A stretch of DNA of 64,000 nucleotides, taken from Gavia stellata (Eukaryota > Chordata > Aves > Gaviiformes > Gaviidae). A model generated the notes under the pieces. The model was not told the DNA's origin. It did no database searches and worked only from the letters and a program-made list of their open reading frames with translations. This document shows, one piece after another, positions 1 to 12,180 of the stretch. Numbering within the stretch: the first letter of the stretch is position 1; every line of letters begins with the position of its first letter. The stretch covers positions 5,894,821 to 5,958,820 of the forward strand of contig NC_082600.1 in assembly GCF_030936135.1 (NCBI RefSeq). Reading direction: 5' to 3'. The translations under genes were made by a program, and so were the position numbers.

Positions 1-1238
1 GTTTTCTCCCGCTTCGTTCTCAACTGCATCCTCTCCCTGACCTGGCTGGCCATGGCACGGGTGCGGATACAAGCCTGCAGGCTGGATACAGCCCAGGACT
101 TCATTTCACCTCCTAGACAGAAGATTATTCTCATTTCGGTATTAGCTAACCCTGACTTCTCACTGGTGGGCAGCTGGAAGCGGTACCCCCTTCAACCGGT
201 GTTAGAACCAGCAGAAGACATCTGCCTCCGGCAGGCGAAGATAATCTCTCTCTCATGTGCTCCCCAGTGACACGCACCATCCAATGTTATCAAATCCAGC
301 TGGTTTGCGTGACTGGCTCTTGCTCAATCAGCAGCTTATTTAGAAAAGTCAGTTTGCTAATTGAGAAAAGTTTAATGAATTTTTTGGTGTATGAAAAAAA
401 ATAATAATGATTACTTTATATTACCAATGTGTTCATTTGAAAAATTCATTACATTTATGTATTGTGTTTTCATGTAAATACCTCTGCCAAAATGTATTAA
501 CAAAGAATACAATATTATGGTTCATGGTTCATGTGGTATCTGAAAGGAATAATTGTATAACTAATCAGTGAAAACAAAGTAAATGTTCCTCTTGAGCTTG
601 TACAATAAAAAACTGAATTAAAACTATTCAGGCTCAAAAATGCAAATATGCCATGTTTCCCATCAGCAAGAAAATAAAAAAATAATATTTAGAAACCTTA
701 TAGGAGATCCAGGGTCTCTGGGATTTTCTGACAGTATCATCGCAAGGCACCGGTCCAGTCTTTGTTAGAAACACTTCTCCGTAACACCGTCCTACAGCCC
801 CACCAAATACTCCAGGGCTGGTTTGGATTTGGGTAGTTTATTTTTGGGGGTGATTTTTAACTGCAACTTTCTCAAATGGTCGCTCTGGTGTCAGGGCAGT
901 ACAGGAGCAAGGCGATACAGGGAAACAACCCCAGGGTCTCTCGGGGAACAGCCTGCTGTTGAAGTATATATTTGAATATATTCAAAGCAGACACCTGATG
1001 CTGGCATCTGTAATTCAGAGTCAATCCTAGGGGAGGAGAGCTGGGGAGGTGACTCCAGCCCGAGCTGCAATCACCATGACCAGGTCTGAAATGGGGCAGA
1101 GCTAAGGGACCCCAGATTTGCCCTCTGCTCTGGGCGCTGCTGCATCTCAGCCCAGCTCCGACGGCATCTTCCAAGAGCAGTGAGATTTGGTGGCTCTCTT
1201 CTCTCCGTGTGACAGCAATTCATCTCAGAAATGGTACG
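1..1238. other. Intergenic, no gene recognised
   Basis: AT-rich single-copy-looking sequence. An open frame runs from the window edge to 270, but it resembles no family I know and has no convincing splice sites, so I treat it as chance. AATAAA-like motifs around 605 and 673 have no gene attached that I can see. An unrecognised fragment of an upstream gene at the very edge cannot be excluded. Confidence 0.5.
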
Positions 1239-1680
1239 TGTATTGGGTTTGCGTGCAAGGTTTTGGTAGCGGGGGGGTGGGTGGCTACAGGGGTGGCTTC
1301 CATGAGAAGCTGCTAGAAGCTTCCCCTATGTCCGACAGAGCCAATGCCAGCCGGATCCAAGACGGACCCATCGCTGGCCAAGGCTGAGCCCATCAGTGAC
1401 GGCGGTAGCACCTCTGGGATAACATAGTTAAGAAGGGGAAAAAAAGAAACCCTGCACAACAGCAGCAGCAATCAGAAGAGAGAGGAGTGAGAACACGTGT
1501 GAGAAACAACTCTGCAGACACCAAGGTCAGTGAAGAAGGAGGGGAGGAGGTGCTCCAGGTGCTGGAGCAGATATTCCCTGGAAGTCCCTGGTGAAGACCA
1601 CGGTGAGGCAGGCTGTGCCCCTGCAGCCCATGGAGGTTAATGGTGGAGCAGATATCCACCTGCAGCCCGGGGAGGACCCC

Positions 1681-1990
1681 ACGCCAGAGCAGGTGGATGC
1701 CCGAAGGAGGCTGTGATCCTTTGGGAAGCCCGTGCTGGAGCAGGCTCCTGGCAGGACCAGTGGAGCCGTGGAGAGAGGAGCCCACGCTGGAGCAGGTTTG
1801 CTGGTGGGACTTGCAATCCCGCGGGGACCCACATTGGAGCAGTCTGTTCCTGAAGGACTGCACCCCGTGGAATGGACACATGCCGGAGCAGTTCGTGAAG
1901 AACTGCAGCCCGTGGGAAGGACCCACGTTGGAGAAGTTCGTGGAGAACTGTCTCCTGTGGGAGGGACCCCACGCTGGAGCAGGGGAAGAG
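1681..1990 (+). repeat. Degenerate ~47-bp tandem repeats inside the LTR
   Basis: A motif close to CACGCTGGAGCAG recurs at about 1681, 1731, 1782, 1830, 1877, 1923 and 1970, a spacing of 46-51 bp. The units have diverged from one another. The array is internal to the LTR and explains why several overlapping frames stay open here. Confidence 0.7.
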
Positions 1991-2213
1991 TGTGAGGAGG
2001 AAGGAGCGGCAGAGACAATGTGTGATGAACCGACCGCAACCCCCATTCCCTGTCCTGTCCTCCTGTGCCGCTCGGGGGGAGGAGGTAGAGAAAATCAGGA
2101 GTGAAGTTGAGCCTGGGAAGAAGGGAGGGGTGGGGGGAAGAAGGGAGGGGTGCGGGGAAGGTGTTTTAAGATTTGGTTTTATTTCTCATTATCCTACTCT
2201 GATTTTGATTGGT

Positions 2214-2219
2214 AATAAA
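2214..2219 (+). promoter_or_regulatory. Poly(A) signal of the LTR
   Basis: An AATAAA hexamer lies in an AT-rich patch near the end of the LTR, where the R region would be polyadenylated. It supports the plus orientation of the element. Confidence 0.5.
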
Positions 2220-2402
2220 TTAAACTAATTTCCCCAAGTCAAGTCTGTTTTGCGCATGACAGTAATGGTGAGTGACCTCCCTGTCCTTATCTCGACCCAT
2301 GAGCCTTTCGTTGTATTTTCTCTCCCCTGTCCAGCTGAGGAAGAGGAGGGACAGAGCGGCTGGGGGGGGCACCTGGCATCCAGCCAGGGTCAGCCCACCA
2401 CA

Positions 2403-5400
2403 GTACAGCACCAGGGCAGGACAGTCTGTCCTGTCACCTGCACAAGGCCCCAGCCCAGACCCAGAAAGGAACGGGAAAGCAGAGGGAAGTGCTTGGGAAG
2501 GATGTAAACTCCCCGCTAAGAGCACAGCAGAGCCATGTCCAGCACTAAGCAGCTGGTGGCAATGGCCATTCGCTGGGGAAGAGTCAGTGCAGCTCCCATC
2601 CAAACCCTCAGGGTTTATCTGGGATTACCTGTAAAATACAGATAGGAAGCAACAGCAATATCTCTGGGTAGGAATATCGTTGAATTAAAGTAATTTCCCA
2701 GTTATTTCCCATTCATGTATGTCTTTTTGTGTATATATTTAGCTCAGACTGGAAGCATGAGACAGCTTTTCCCATTGATCTCGGAGGGATCCCTGTCCTT
2801 ACACGGGCTGCTCTGAAAAGCCACAGATCAGAGCTATACCAAGATGGTTTTTGGGAAGCAGAGAGGCTGGATGAGCAGCACAGCCCATATAATCAGTACG
2901 GCAGGGCCACAGCCTCTGTGTTTTCCAGATGGCAGAGAGATGTGGCAAGCAGGTCAGAAGGAGGGAACAAACTAAGGGGAGTCCTCCTGACTCTGCGCGC
3001 TTCCAAAAAGTAAGGGAGAAGGAAGTTTTGCTCAGACTACAGAGAACTCAGTGTGGTCACTGATGCTGTGTCTCTGATGGATCCCAGGACCTCAGACAAT
3101 GCACAGCGTGGAGCCTCCTGGATGTGTGTCCTGACAGCAAAGACAAAAAAAGCAAAGCAAGAAGCAAAGGAAAAAAAAAATCCACTTTCAATACCACTTT
3201 GGATCTTTCTGATTTTCACAGCCAAGTGCCAACACCTTTTTCATCACACAAGTGCTAGCAGGGCTGAAGGGCTTCACCCAGGCTGCCAGCGAAGAGGCAG
3301 CCTCCTTCAGCAAAACCACAGCAAGCAGAGGCGGAGGAGATTCAGCGCAGCCAGGCCAACTGCCAAGGCCGCAGGGTACGAGATGGAGAGCATCCAAAGC
3401 TGCTCACCTGGGGAGGAGGCGTAGGCAGAGCTGCCTGTTCCCAAGATAAATAAAGTCATCCAGGCTGCCCTATGTGGGGTGGCACGAATCGCATCCCTCT
3501 TAATCAAGAGAGGACCCCAAACCCCTTGGTCCAGTAGCTGCGGTGTCCCTTTCCCCAGAACCAAGCTCATTCTGCAGAAAGGTTAATATCCACAGTGCTA
3601 AATTATTAACCGCCTCAGGGCACACATCGCTGCTCTGATCCGAAGCCAGATAAAAGCACTCATGCAGGCTTTTAGAGCAATTTTGAGGGCTACCGCAGAA
3701 GCCTTGATCACTACGGATGCAGTGGCTGAAATGTAGTAGCTGCTGCCTTCTTGGTGGGGCAAGTTCAGTGCCCGCAGCCAGCCTGTGCCCTGAGCAGGCA
3801 GGACAAGCCACAAGGCCACCTCAGCTCCTCTGGGCTGCTGTGTGCAGAAATGGCCTCATTCAAGTGTGCACTAGCTCTCTCTAACCACAAGAGTGTGCCT
3901 GGACCACAGTTTTAGGAAAATGTTAGCATTTTGCTAAGATGATGTTAAAAACTTTCCTCCTCATCTGCAGGAGAAGGGTCCTGGCTCTCCCTACCCACAC
4001 GAGATCCCCCAAAACAATGCTGTCCTCTCTGGAAGCCACCCTGCTCCTCCCACCCCCTAACCATTACTGCTCCCCCCATCTTGCACCCGCTCTGCCACCA
4101 GGAAAACTGGGTTTTGCCTGAACCACTAAGACAAAGTCTAGGTATTCTGGGAGAGTCTTGGTCCTCCTTTCATCCAAGGACCAGCCATGATCCTCTGTAG
4201 GCTTGGAGAGAAGAACCAGGAGTTTGGGGGAGGCATTGTCTTTTGTTACCTCTCTAGGTAGGGGTTTTCTGCCCCAAGGTCATTTTTACTTCCAGGCATA
4301 TAGCACTGGGCATCAGTAATGTTCCTTAAAGCTGTAAACTCTGGAGATGAGTCCCTGTGTCTGCAGGTTGGGATTCTTCTCACCAACCTTTAAGGGGTGC
4401 CCTAACTGCTAACTTCATCTGAGGTGGTTACTCAGGTTCTTCATTATAAATAGGCATTTCTAGGGCAAGACCCATCTAAACTGCTTCAGTCGGTGGCTGT
4501 AGGATGAGCATGGACTGCAGGATTAAAAAGAGTGTTTCAGCCCACGTAAAGGGAGCCAAGGTTGTCTAGTCCAGCTCCAGGTGTCGGCGCTTATAGACAC
4601 TGTGTTTGATCAGCAAATCTCACCTCCGCTGTCTGGATATGATACGTGTTTGCATGATACTTTGGGGTAAGGTATCCCCTGGGAGATTATTTCAGGGGAA
4701 GCCAAACTGATCTGGAAATTCACTCCTGCTGTTTGAGACCTGCTTTCCATGCAGGACTGTTCATATCCGTATATCACTCTACTCAGCTGGGAATGACTGC
4801 TTTGAGCATGGCTTGATCTCAGACCATTTGAGCATCAGCTCCGACCCCGTAGGGCAAGCACTGTGTTTTGCCAGTGTCCTCTGAATCAGCCTGTGCCGGT
4901 TATTGCCAGGAGTAGGAGGTGGCAGAGCGGTGAGTCAGTGCTGCGTGGCTTCACCTTCTGCACAGATGGGCAGCCTTCTGCAGCCAACACCAGCTGCAAG
5001 GCCCAACGCATAGGCAAGAGGTTTTTGTCTGCAGGGGCTTCGGAGTAAAGCTCGGTGACTTTAAATTCACAGTGACATATGTACCAGACCAATAAAAGTG
5101 ATTGCTGACCTGCATAGGGTTGAGAGTTTTCACAACACCCAGCTCCATATGGTGGGCTCACACCACGGCTCTGAGGGCTGATTTGGAGCTGAACACTCCC
5201 ACGTCCATGGGTATTTGGATGGAGCTCTTTGGGAGCCACTGTAGAAATCAAGCCAAGCTGCCAAGTCTTGGGCTTGGTGCAAAGCCGAGCTCCCTCAAAG
5301 CAAAGGTGATGGGGAAGATGGATTCGGGTTGGCAATAGCTCCCTGTCATTTTCCATTTGTGAATGAAGACCAAACTCTGCCGGCAGCTGCCATCTGTATC

Positions 5401-6555
5401 AGCCTACTTGGACACAGCCATTTCTCTGCGTGGGATCCAGGCAAAATAAGACGGCCAAGATAAACACTTGGTTCAAAAAGTGCTCACAGCCTACCAGGAG
5501 GAAAATGACATACTGCTCATCTGAAGGCCAGAGTTCCTCCTGGTCCACTGTCTAACCCCCCAAAATGGGACTGGTGGCCTGCCCTATCTGTTCATTGGTC
5601 TTGACATCACCTCACCTTTTCTTACGCATGTAGGTGGGAGGATTGAACATCATATACATGCTATGAAAACATTAGAGCAGAGAACATTTTGGAAGCTACC
5701 TGGCTATTTCATCAGCAGTGGTTCTGGCTCTCCATCTACGTGGCTTCTCAAATAAGCTCATTTTGAACAGCTTTTGTTGTATTAATTCAGCGGAGTTGTT
5801 TCTGTGGGCCTTTCATGGGGGCAGGTTGTTGATGTCCTCTGTGCGTGCACTTAAATGTCTTCTCCCTCTACTTTGGGGTGCAGCAGACTTGGGGAGCATA
5901 TTCTGACGAGGCTGCCCAGCTCCAATCTGCCTCTCCCAGCAAAGGATAGATTTGGAGAATTTTTCTTTCCCACATCCCACTTATACAAGAGTCAAATATT
6001 GTACCAAACATAGTAAAGAAAAATTCTTCCATATAAATAAGTATATATTACTTTCACATGTGTTGTATTGTACCTTACAGATGAGATAGTGCTGTCAATG
6101 GCACTGGACTAGAGCAACAGTTATATTCAACAGCAATGTCTGGAATATAAATGAGGCTGACAAATAACTGAGTGTTAAATGCCTATTAGTTATTCCAACT
6201 GTCTTTAAAAAAAATGTGTGGATGTTAGGACACAGATTCTGTCTTCTCTTTCTCTGCCTAGTCTATCACTTATCTTCTTCAGTTTTGCTGAGAATTGAAT
6301 TTTTGTTTCCATAGAACTATCAATACTGCTACTCAAATTTCCTTCCTGAGCAGGTAATAGCCATTAGAGTCTATTGTTACATATATATATAGTTAATCAC
6401 TTTTCCCATGTTTATTATTTGGTACTTACCAACACAGCATTTCCCTGGAGTTTACCTTACAGTCACTAGGTATTGGGATCTATTCTCTTCCCTTGACAGA
6501 AATCTTTAGCTTTGACTATCCCATGTAATTGTGTGCTACCAGCGAGCTGTGGCAC
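2403..6555. other. Intergenic, no gene recognised
   Basis: No exon with credible splice sites and no known protein was recognised on either strand. At about 4530-4580 a short stretch resembles the antisense 3' end of an old CR1 element (a GGGAGCC...GTCTAGTCCAGCTCC-like pattern), but it is too diverged to call firmly. The open frames here (for example 3053-3424 and 4886-5356) have no recognisable domains. Confidence 0.5.
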
Positions 6556-6559
6556 CTCA

Positions 6560-6860
6560 GAAATCCCCTTCTTTTCTGGTCAGCTCCAAATATTCTGTAC
6601 AGTTTGAGTAGACCTTTAGGGGACCCTGCTTGATAACCTCTCTGTGGTGAAAAATGATCATTATTTCTGTATTTTCTTTCCTCTCTTTAAAAAAATAGTA
6701 ATTCCTGACAGGGCTTCCCTCTTACCCCACGATAATGTCATTTCTTAAAAAAAAATACTGCAATAAACCTGCTGAAAAGCTTTCTGTAGTGACTTATCTT
6801 CCCCAGTCTCCAATATTTCCAAGTATCCTAGTGCAAAATTAGATGATAGGTCTTGCCAAT
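6560..6860 (-). mobile_element. Old CR1-type LINE fragment, antisense
   Basis: From memory, the plus strand here follows the antisense of an old CR1 coding region: a GGGGACCC..CTT segment, then a CCTCTCT..GTGAAAA segment, then a TTCCCTCTTACCCCACGA segment, in the usual order and spacing. It is heavily diverged and 5'-truncated, and its edges are uncertain. A repeat-library alignment would set the ends and subfamily. Confidence 0.5.
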
Positions 6861-9800
6861 TTGCCTGCTACTGAAACAAGCCCTGCCAGTCTGTGGTTTC
6901 CAGGGTACCCCTTGCATCACCCAGCATCGTAACCACACTGAATCAGACTGACTCAACCTACACTTGTTCTTTATCTTGTCTCCAGCACTGGCCAAAGCGA
7001 ACATCGAGGAAAAGTACACGAACAGGATGAGCATAAAGTGATGTTTCCTCCGATACTATCTCAGTCTCCAACAATTTGCCTCTTGGGAACTTCCTGAGCC
7101 AAAGATGCTCGCAGATAGTTAAAAACCCTCAGCCAATGCTTCTCTCTGGCCCACATAACTGTTGTCATTCACAATTCCACTTTATCTATAGCCAAATGCC
7201 ATCCCCCTATACATATATAAATGTATATAACCTCCCCTCTATATCCGTAAAGGAACCAGAACTGAGGTACTCAAGATGGAGCAAGTCATGGATTTATACC
7301 ATGGCTTTACACAATGTTAAAAAACTGGTGTCACATTTACTACTTTCCATTCCTCTGGTAAGCATCACCGTGTTCATAAGATTTTTTGCTTACATTTCTG
7401 ATGCTTATTTTTTCTCTTTATAAGATTCAAATGCAGGAAGTTTGACATTTTCTACCCTGAATGTTTCAGAGGATGCTGGAAAACATCCAGTACTCATTTT
7501 ATCACTTTACTTTTTGGCCACATTTCAGTGTAGCCTTTTTTCTTTCATGCAGAATTAAAAGATCATACAACAGGTTAGTTTTTCACATGTTTTATTGTTT
7601 TATGTAATTAGTTTAATTTAGGCTCCTTTTGTGTTCTCTTTTCACAGACTTTGCAATCAATATGTTTACTAGCAACTGAAGACATCATGAATATATGTGT
7701 ATATTAGAGGATAAATGCAGAAATTACATTTTGAATTCACTGACACAAGCATTCACCCCTACAACACAATTTTAAGAGTTCAATCAAGAAACAAAAACTT
7801 GTGAGCCCAAACAAAACATCTTGACTTTCTCATTTCAATTGCTAAATACTCACCCAGGCTGCATATGAATGAAGTACTGACCCAAAATTATGTGCATAAA
7901 TTATTTGGCAAACAAGTCTGAGTAATGAACAAATGTGGGTGAATTGCTGTGTTGGGGAAGAGAAAGGGAGGCATGATTCATTCAATCACCTACTCATTAT
8001 GGCTGATTCCCCAGGCTCAAATTAGGCAATAATCAAGGATCCTTCAGCAGGGCAGTGTGGAGCGAGCTTGGATGGGCTGTGAGCCTGCAGACACAGGATT
8101 TGAGAGCTTCTGCGTAGCTGGGGCCCGTGCCTCCGGCATCCAACACTCCTTCACAGCGCTGAAGCGCTCGGCCAGTTCTGATGCAGACACTCGGTCACCC
8201 CGCACACGTTCGGAAATTGCAATTCCTGACCTCACTTCAAAATACTCTGAGTGTCTCTGTGCCAAACAATAGTCAATACGTGGCCTAAGCCAGACCGACT
8301 GCTACCTTGTAGTGTAAGCAGGGTTATCACATGGGCACAGGTAAAGCCTATCTTGTGTCGTATCTGAGTTTCAGTACTTACACTGGCTACAGAACACGCA
8401 CTGAAGTCTCACAAGGATAGTTCCTGCAAACTCTGCTTTTGCCACATCCCACAGGATAAACCCCGATGAGGATTTGTTTGCAGGAAGCCCTGTCTTCCAG
8501 CCATGGACAGAAAGGGCCACTGTAAATACCTATCCATAATCCTCGTCCTTGCAGAGTGGTGGGGCAGAGGGAGGAAGGGCTCTCACTGCCGCTCCCAGGA
8601 CGTCAGTCTGAACCCTCCTGAAGGCTCCCTCCAGTCAACCCAGCGGTGAGTACCAACTCATACCGGCCCGAGGAGTCCCATCACCCTGCCACCATGCCAT
8701 TGCCTGCAAAGCTCTCCCCTATGCTCTCCCAATGGATCTAATGAGACTTTGACAACAGGCTTCCCAGTAAGGGGGTTATATTACAGGACAAATTGGCCCT
8801 TGTTCCACTATCTGCTGCGTGACGACTTCCCGCTATGCCAAGGAGCAAGAGGTCCTGTTGTCATTATACACATCCACAGAGTGGGATAGCCATTACCTGA
8901 AAATGTGAAAATGATGCATAGACCAAATCAGATCCAAATCTGTATTCCCAGTTGTAATTACAGAAGAGGTTTAAGAGTGATTTAGGAAATGTCTACCTCT
9001 TGAATAAGGCTGTCTTCTAAACATTTCTTCAAAGGCACATTCTTTTTCTGTGCAGAATTATTGCTCACTTGCATTTTGGGGTTTGCACAGGATTTCTGGA
9101 AACCTCGTTCTTGATGAAGGATCCTGACAAACTTGCACACAGTTTACACATTGAGTGTGACCTCTCACCAGCAGCTGCTCTCCATCCAACCATGCCCTCA
9201 GCCCCACCTCCTGCCTGCTGAGCCAACACAACACACAAAGTTCAGCTTCACAGCTTTCCGGCTGCCCTTCGGCCTCACCAGGCATGTGTTTCATAGCTCC
9301 GATGTTTTGGGGAGAAGCATTGCGCAAGCTGTGCTAGATGGTTACTCTGTGCATGCACAAAACAGCCAGTATCCAGAAATCATCCAGGAAGCCAAAGATC
9401 AACAAAACATCTTCTGTCCTGAAGCTTTTCAGTTAAATACCTCTCCAATCAGACTTTTGGCTACTTAGTCTTCTGCTGAATTACAGGACGCAACGCACAC
9501 TGTAGTGGAGAGCAGTAGGTGGAGGTTTTCTATGCAAACACGGGCTAAATAGATTATTAGCACAGGCCAAAATGGGCTATGTTCTCCTTTCACATGTTCC
9601 CATCACATTTTCAGGGTCTGCCCCTGAAATGCCCACAGCTTTGGTTTTGGCTAGCAGTGCTCATTCGGTGCTTAAGCAATGTGGAATATATGTTCAAAAT
9701 ACCTTGAATAGTGTAGAAGCTACCATCCCCATTTTAAAGGATGGGAGAAATAAAAGCAGGAAAGAAATTAAAACAAGCAGTCACATAGTGCAGAAAGAGG

Positions 9801-11089
9801 TTTCCTCTGTACAAGTCCACTGCCATGTTGACAGCTTTACCATTAAATGTTGTCTGTTTGTTGCAAAAGCTGTAGCAGCCAGTCTTTTTTTTTTTTTCCA
9901 ATGCACAACTTTCAGATCAAGACCGTAATTGTAAGAGTTTTGTCCAGACTTGTGACAGGGCATCAGTGAAAGAGCAGAGTAAAAGCATTCAGAGCATCAA
10001 GGGTCCTGTTGTTTTCCTTTCGGGCAAAATATACAGCAAAACAAGATTGAACATTCAGCTAAATCTGAATTTTTGTTCTGCTGACCACTAAACAAGTCTA
10101 AAAGTGAGATTCCTAGGCAACTTTTACTCCAGCCATCCTCCTCCAGCGGCTCCTGATTTCCTGGGTATCAGTAGCAGGTGGTACAGGAGATACTGCCAAG
10201 GCTTACTTGGAGGGTATTTTCGAAAGCATTAAAAAAATTCCCTTGAACTATTCTGAGCACTGCAGGCAGCACTTTTCTGCCTCAGAAAGGAATATGGGAA
10301 CTTGTATTTCCTCACTAAAAGCAAAATACCACTGCCTATCTCTGGCCCTGCATGAGCCAACTAAGCATCAGCGTAGAATAGGCAGTACAAGTTGAATTCT
10401 TGCCTCCGGGGAAATCAGAGCTGAGTTATTGTTCAGTGGCATCAGGATTTGATTCAGTGTGAACGGGAGAAAAATCAAGGCAAAACTATGAGATCCCAGC
10501 CAGCAACATACTTAAACCCACATCTAAGCTTAAGATCATGAATAGTACCAAATCAAATACAAGTACTGGATGTACTGGTCTTAAGTGAATAAAAATGGGT
10601 TTATGCACGCACAGTAATAAATTTTAAGAGGGATGATGTTTTAAGTTGCCTAATTCCCTGCAGCCTTTTGGAGTTTCTGTTTCTAGTTATCTGAAATGTC
10701 TACACCATGATGAAGAGAGAGTGACAAGATCAGCATTGCCGCAATGTGGTGTGGAGCAAGCAGGAGTTTAACTTCCCAGGCCAGCTATTCTCCCTCTCTG
10801 CTCTCTGAGAGAGTCCCGTTGAAGGGAAATTTGCCCCTGTAGTGTCATGTAAGAGAAGCAAACAACAGTTTCATATGCCACTTTACACTGAAACATTTGT
10901 TTAATACTCAGTGTAATGTAACTTTTAATATAATTAGATTAGCAGTCACAAAATACTTTGCTGGTTCTGTTCTCAGTGCCCTGCCAGTGAAGTTAATATA
11001 ATGAGTGATACAACATTAGCTTCCCGTGCGACACACGTGCCTGTGATGCAAAATCCACTTTTGACAATAAAAGATTATTATATTGCTGG
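6861..11089. other. Intergenic, no gene recognised
   Basis: AT-rich sequence without convincing exons. The only structure I can support is a weak MIR-like remnant near 9.7 kb, listed separately. The paired open frames on both strands at 8044-8272 come from a locally GC-rich patch and look like chance. Confidence 0.5.
9715..9805 (-). repeat. MIR-like SINE remnant, antisense
   Basis: The plus strand shows CCCCATTTTAAAGGATGGGA, then a purine-rich run, then CAAGCAGTCACATAG. This is the order of the antisense 3' half of a MIR element (the cattttacagatggggaaac...gtcacatag pattern). It is strongly diverged, and only the core is recognisable. Confidence 0.45.
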
Positions 11090-12180
11090 AATTTTAATAA
11101 ATCAGAGTAGGAAAAGACCTCAAGAACCTTCTCTAATCTATTCCTGTGTAACAAGAAAGGATCAGCTGTATGTTTTTTGTTCTTAAAAGCTTTCCATGAT
11201 AACCTTCTCCAGGACCTTACTGCAAGATTTTACAGTCCGCACAGTTAACATATTTTTCAGAATTCTCTTGGTCAGTACTTGTCCTGTCCACCACGGACAT
11301 GAAGAAAAGATTAGGGTGTCCCGTGTTAGTTGACTCTTTCATAAGCTGAAGAACCCCAGCATGCTCGCTTCTCCATCACAGATCCTGTTTTTGAGCCCTC
11401 TGCTCATTGCTGTGTGCTACTCTGCACACTTCTGAATCAGCCCCCATGGTTCTTGCAGAGCAAAGCCCAAAGCTGGGCTCCAGCTGGTGCTTCCTGATGG
11501 CTAAGGGGAGAGAAAGGGCTCCTCTTCATGCTTTTTTCCAGAAGAACTCCAGCTGTTCTCCAGTTGTTCTCCAGCCTATATTTGTGTAGCAGTTTGTTCC
11601 TTCCTAAGTCTAGCACCTTGTGCTCATTCTAATCAAAGTGTCCCTGCCTTTTTCAGACTGTATTTCTGATTTCTCAAGATCCTTTGCAACTTTGGCCCTG
11701 TCTCTGTTGTCCATCCTTGCATGGCTTTGCCTCTAAATGTAAAAAATATCCTTTCTAGTCCATTGAAAATATTGAATGATACACCAGCTTTCACACAATG
11801 TATCTTACACTTTACTGGTGAACCACTGAGAATTATTCTCTGAAACGATTTGCACTCAGCCATTTATAACTTCATATATATCATGTTTCCTTGGCTCACT
11901 TATGAGAATGTCCCATCAAAAGTTAAGACTTACAACCTGAACTGTTTCTCCTCTGTCTCAAAGCCTGTTACCCTGTCATGTAAGGAAATGAGATTGGTTT
12001 GACATTATTTGTTCCTGACAAACCCATGTTGACTGTCACTAATCTCCTTGTTTTCTCTTAAATGCTTAGAAATTGTTTGATTATTTGTTCCAGGATTTTT
12101 CAGGAATTTGAAGATAAGCTGATGTGTCTATAATTCCCTAACTCCTCCTTCCAACCCTCCCCTTTTTCAGTAAGTTTCCA
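11090..12180 (-). mobile_element. CR1 LINE fragment, antisense
   Basis: The plus strand follows the antisense of the CR1 3' region over about 1.1 kb. Landmarks I recognise are AGACCTCAAGAACC..TCTAATC near 11115, TTGTTCCTTCCTAAGTCTAG near 11594, GTGAACCACTGAGAATTATTCTCTG near 11818, GCCTGTTACCCTGTCA near 11962, and TTGTTCCTGACAAACCCATG near 12010. The element ends in a GTCTATAATTCCCTAAC segment near 12130. The copy is old, with many substitutions and indels, and keeps no coding capacity. Its 3' end lies at the low-coordinate side. Confidence 0.8.

Larger units (their letters stand above)
1239..2402 (+). mobile_element. Solo LTR of an endogenous retrovirus (avian, probably ERVL-like)
   Basis: The element starts TGTATTGGG and ends CCACCACA, the TG..CA termini expected of an LTR. 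It is flanked by GTACG (1234-1238) and GTACA (2403-2407), a 5-bp target-site duplication with one mismatch. An AATAAA at 2214-2219 gives the plus orientation. I recognise the body as a high-copy avian repeat, but I cannot name the subfamily with certainty. No gag, pol or env coding sequence and no second LTR adjoin it, so it looks like the product of LTR-LTR recombination. The open frames on both strands between about 1390 and 2630 are by-products of its GC-rich internal repeats. The 5-bp duplication and family impression fit ERVL; ERVK normally gives 6 bp. Confidence 0.78.

Noticed and set aside
1-270. Open frame from the window edge, with a hydrophobic start
   Set aside because: It has no similarity to AP5M1, the expected upstream neighbour, or to any family I know, and composition is ordinary.
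1393-2634. Overlapping open frames on both strands (up to 217 codons)
   Set aside because: They lie almost wholly in the LTR and its ~47-bp tandem units. Repetitive residues such as the recurring P-R-W-S and E-Q patterns come from the repeat.
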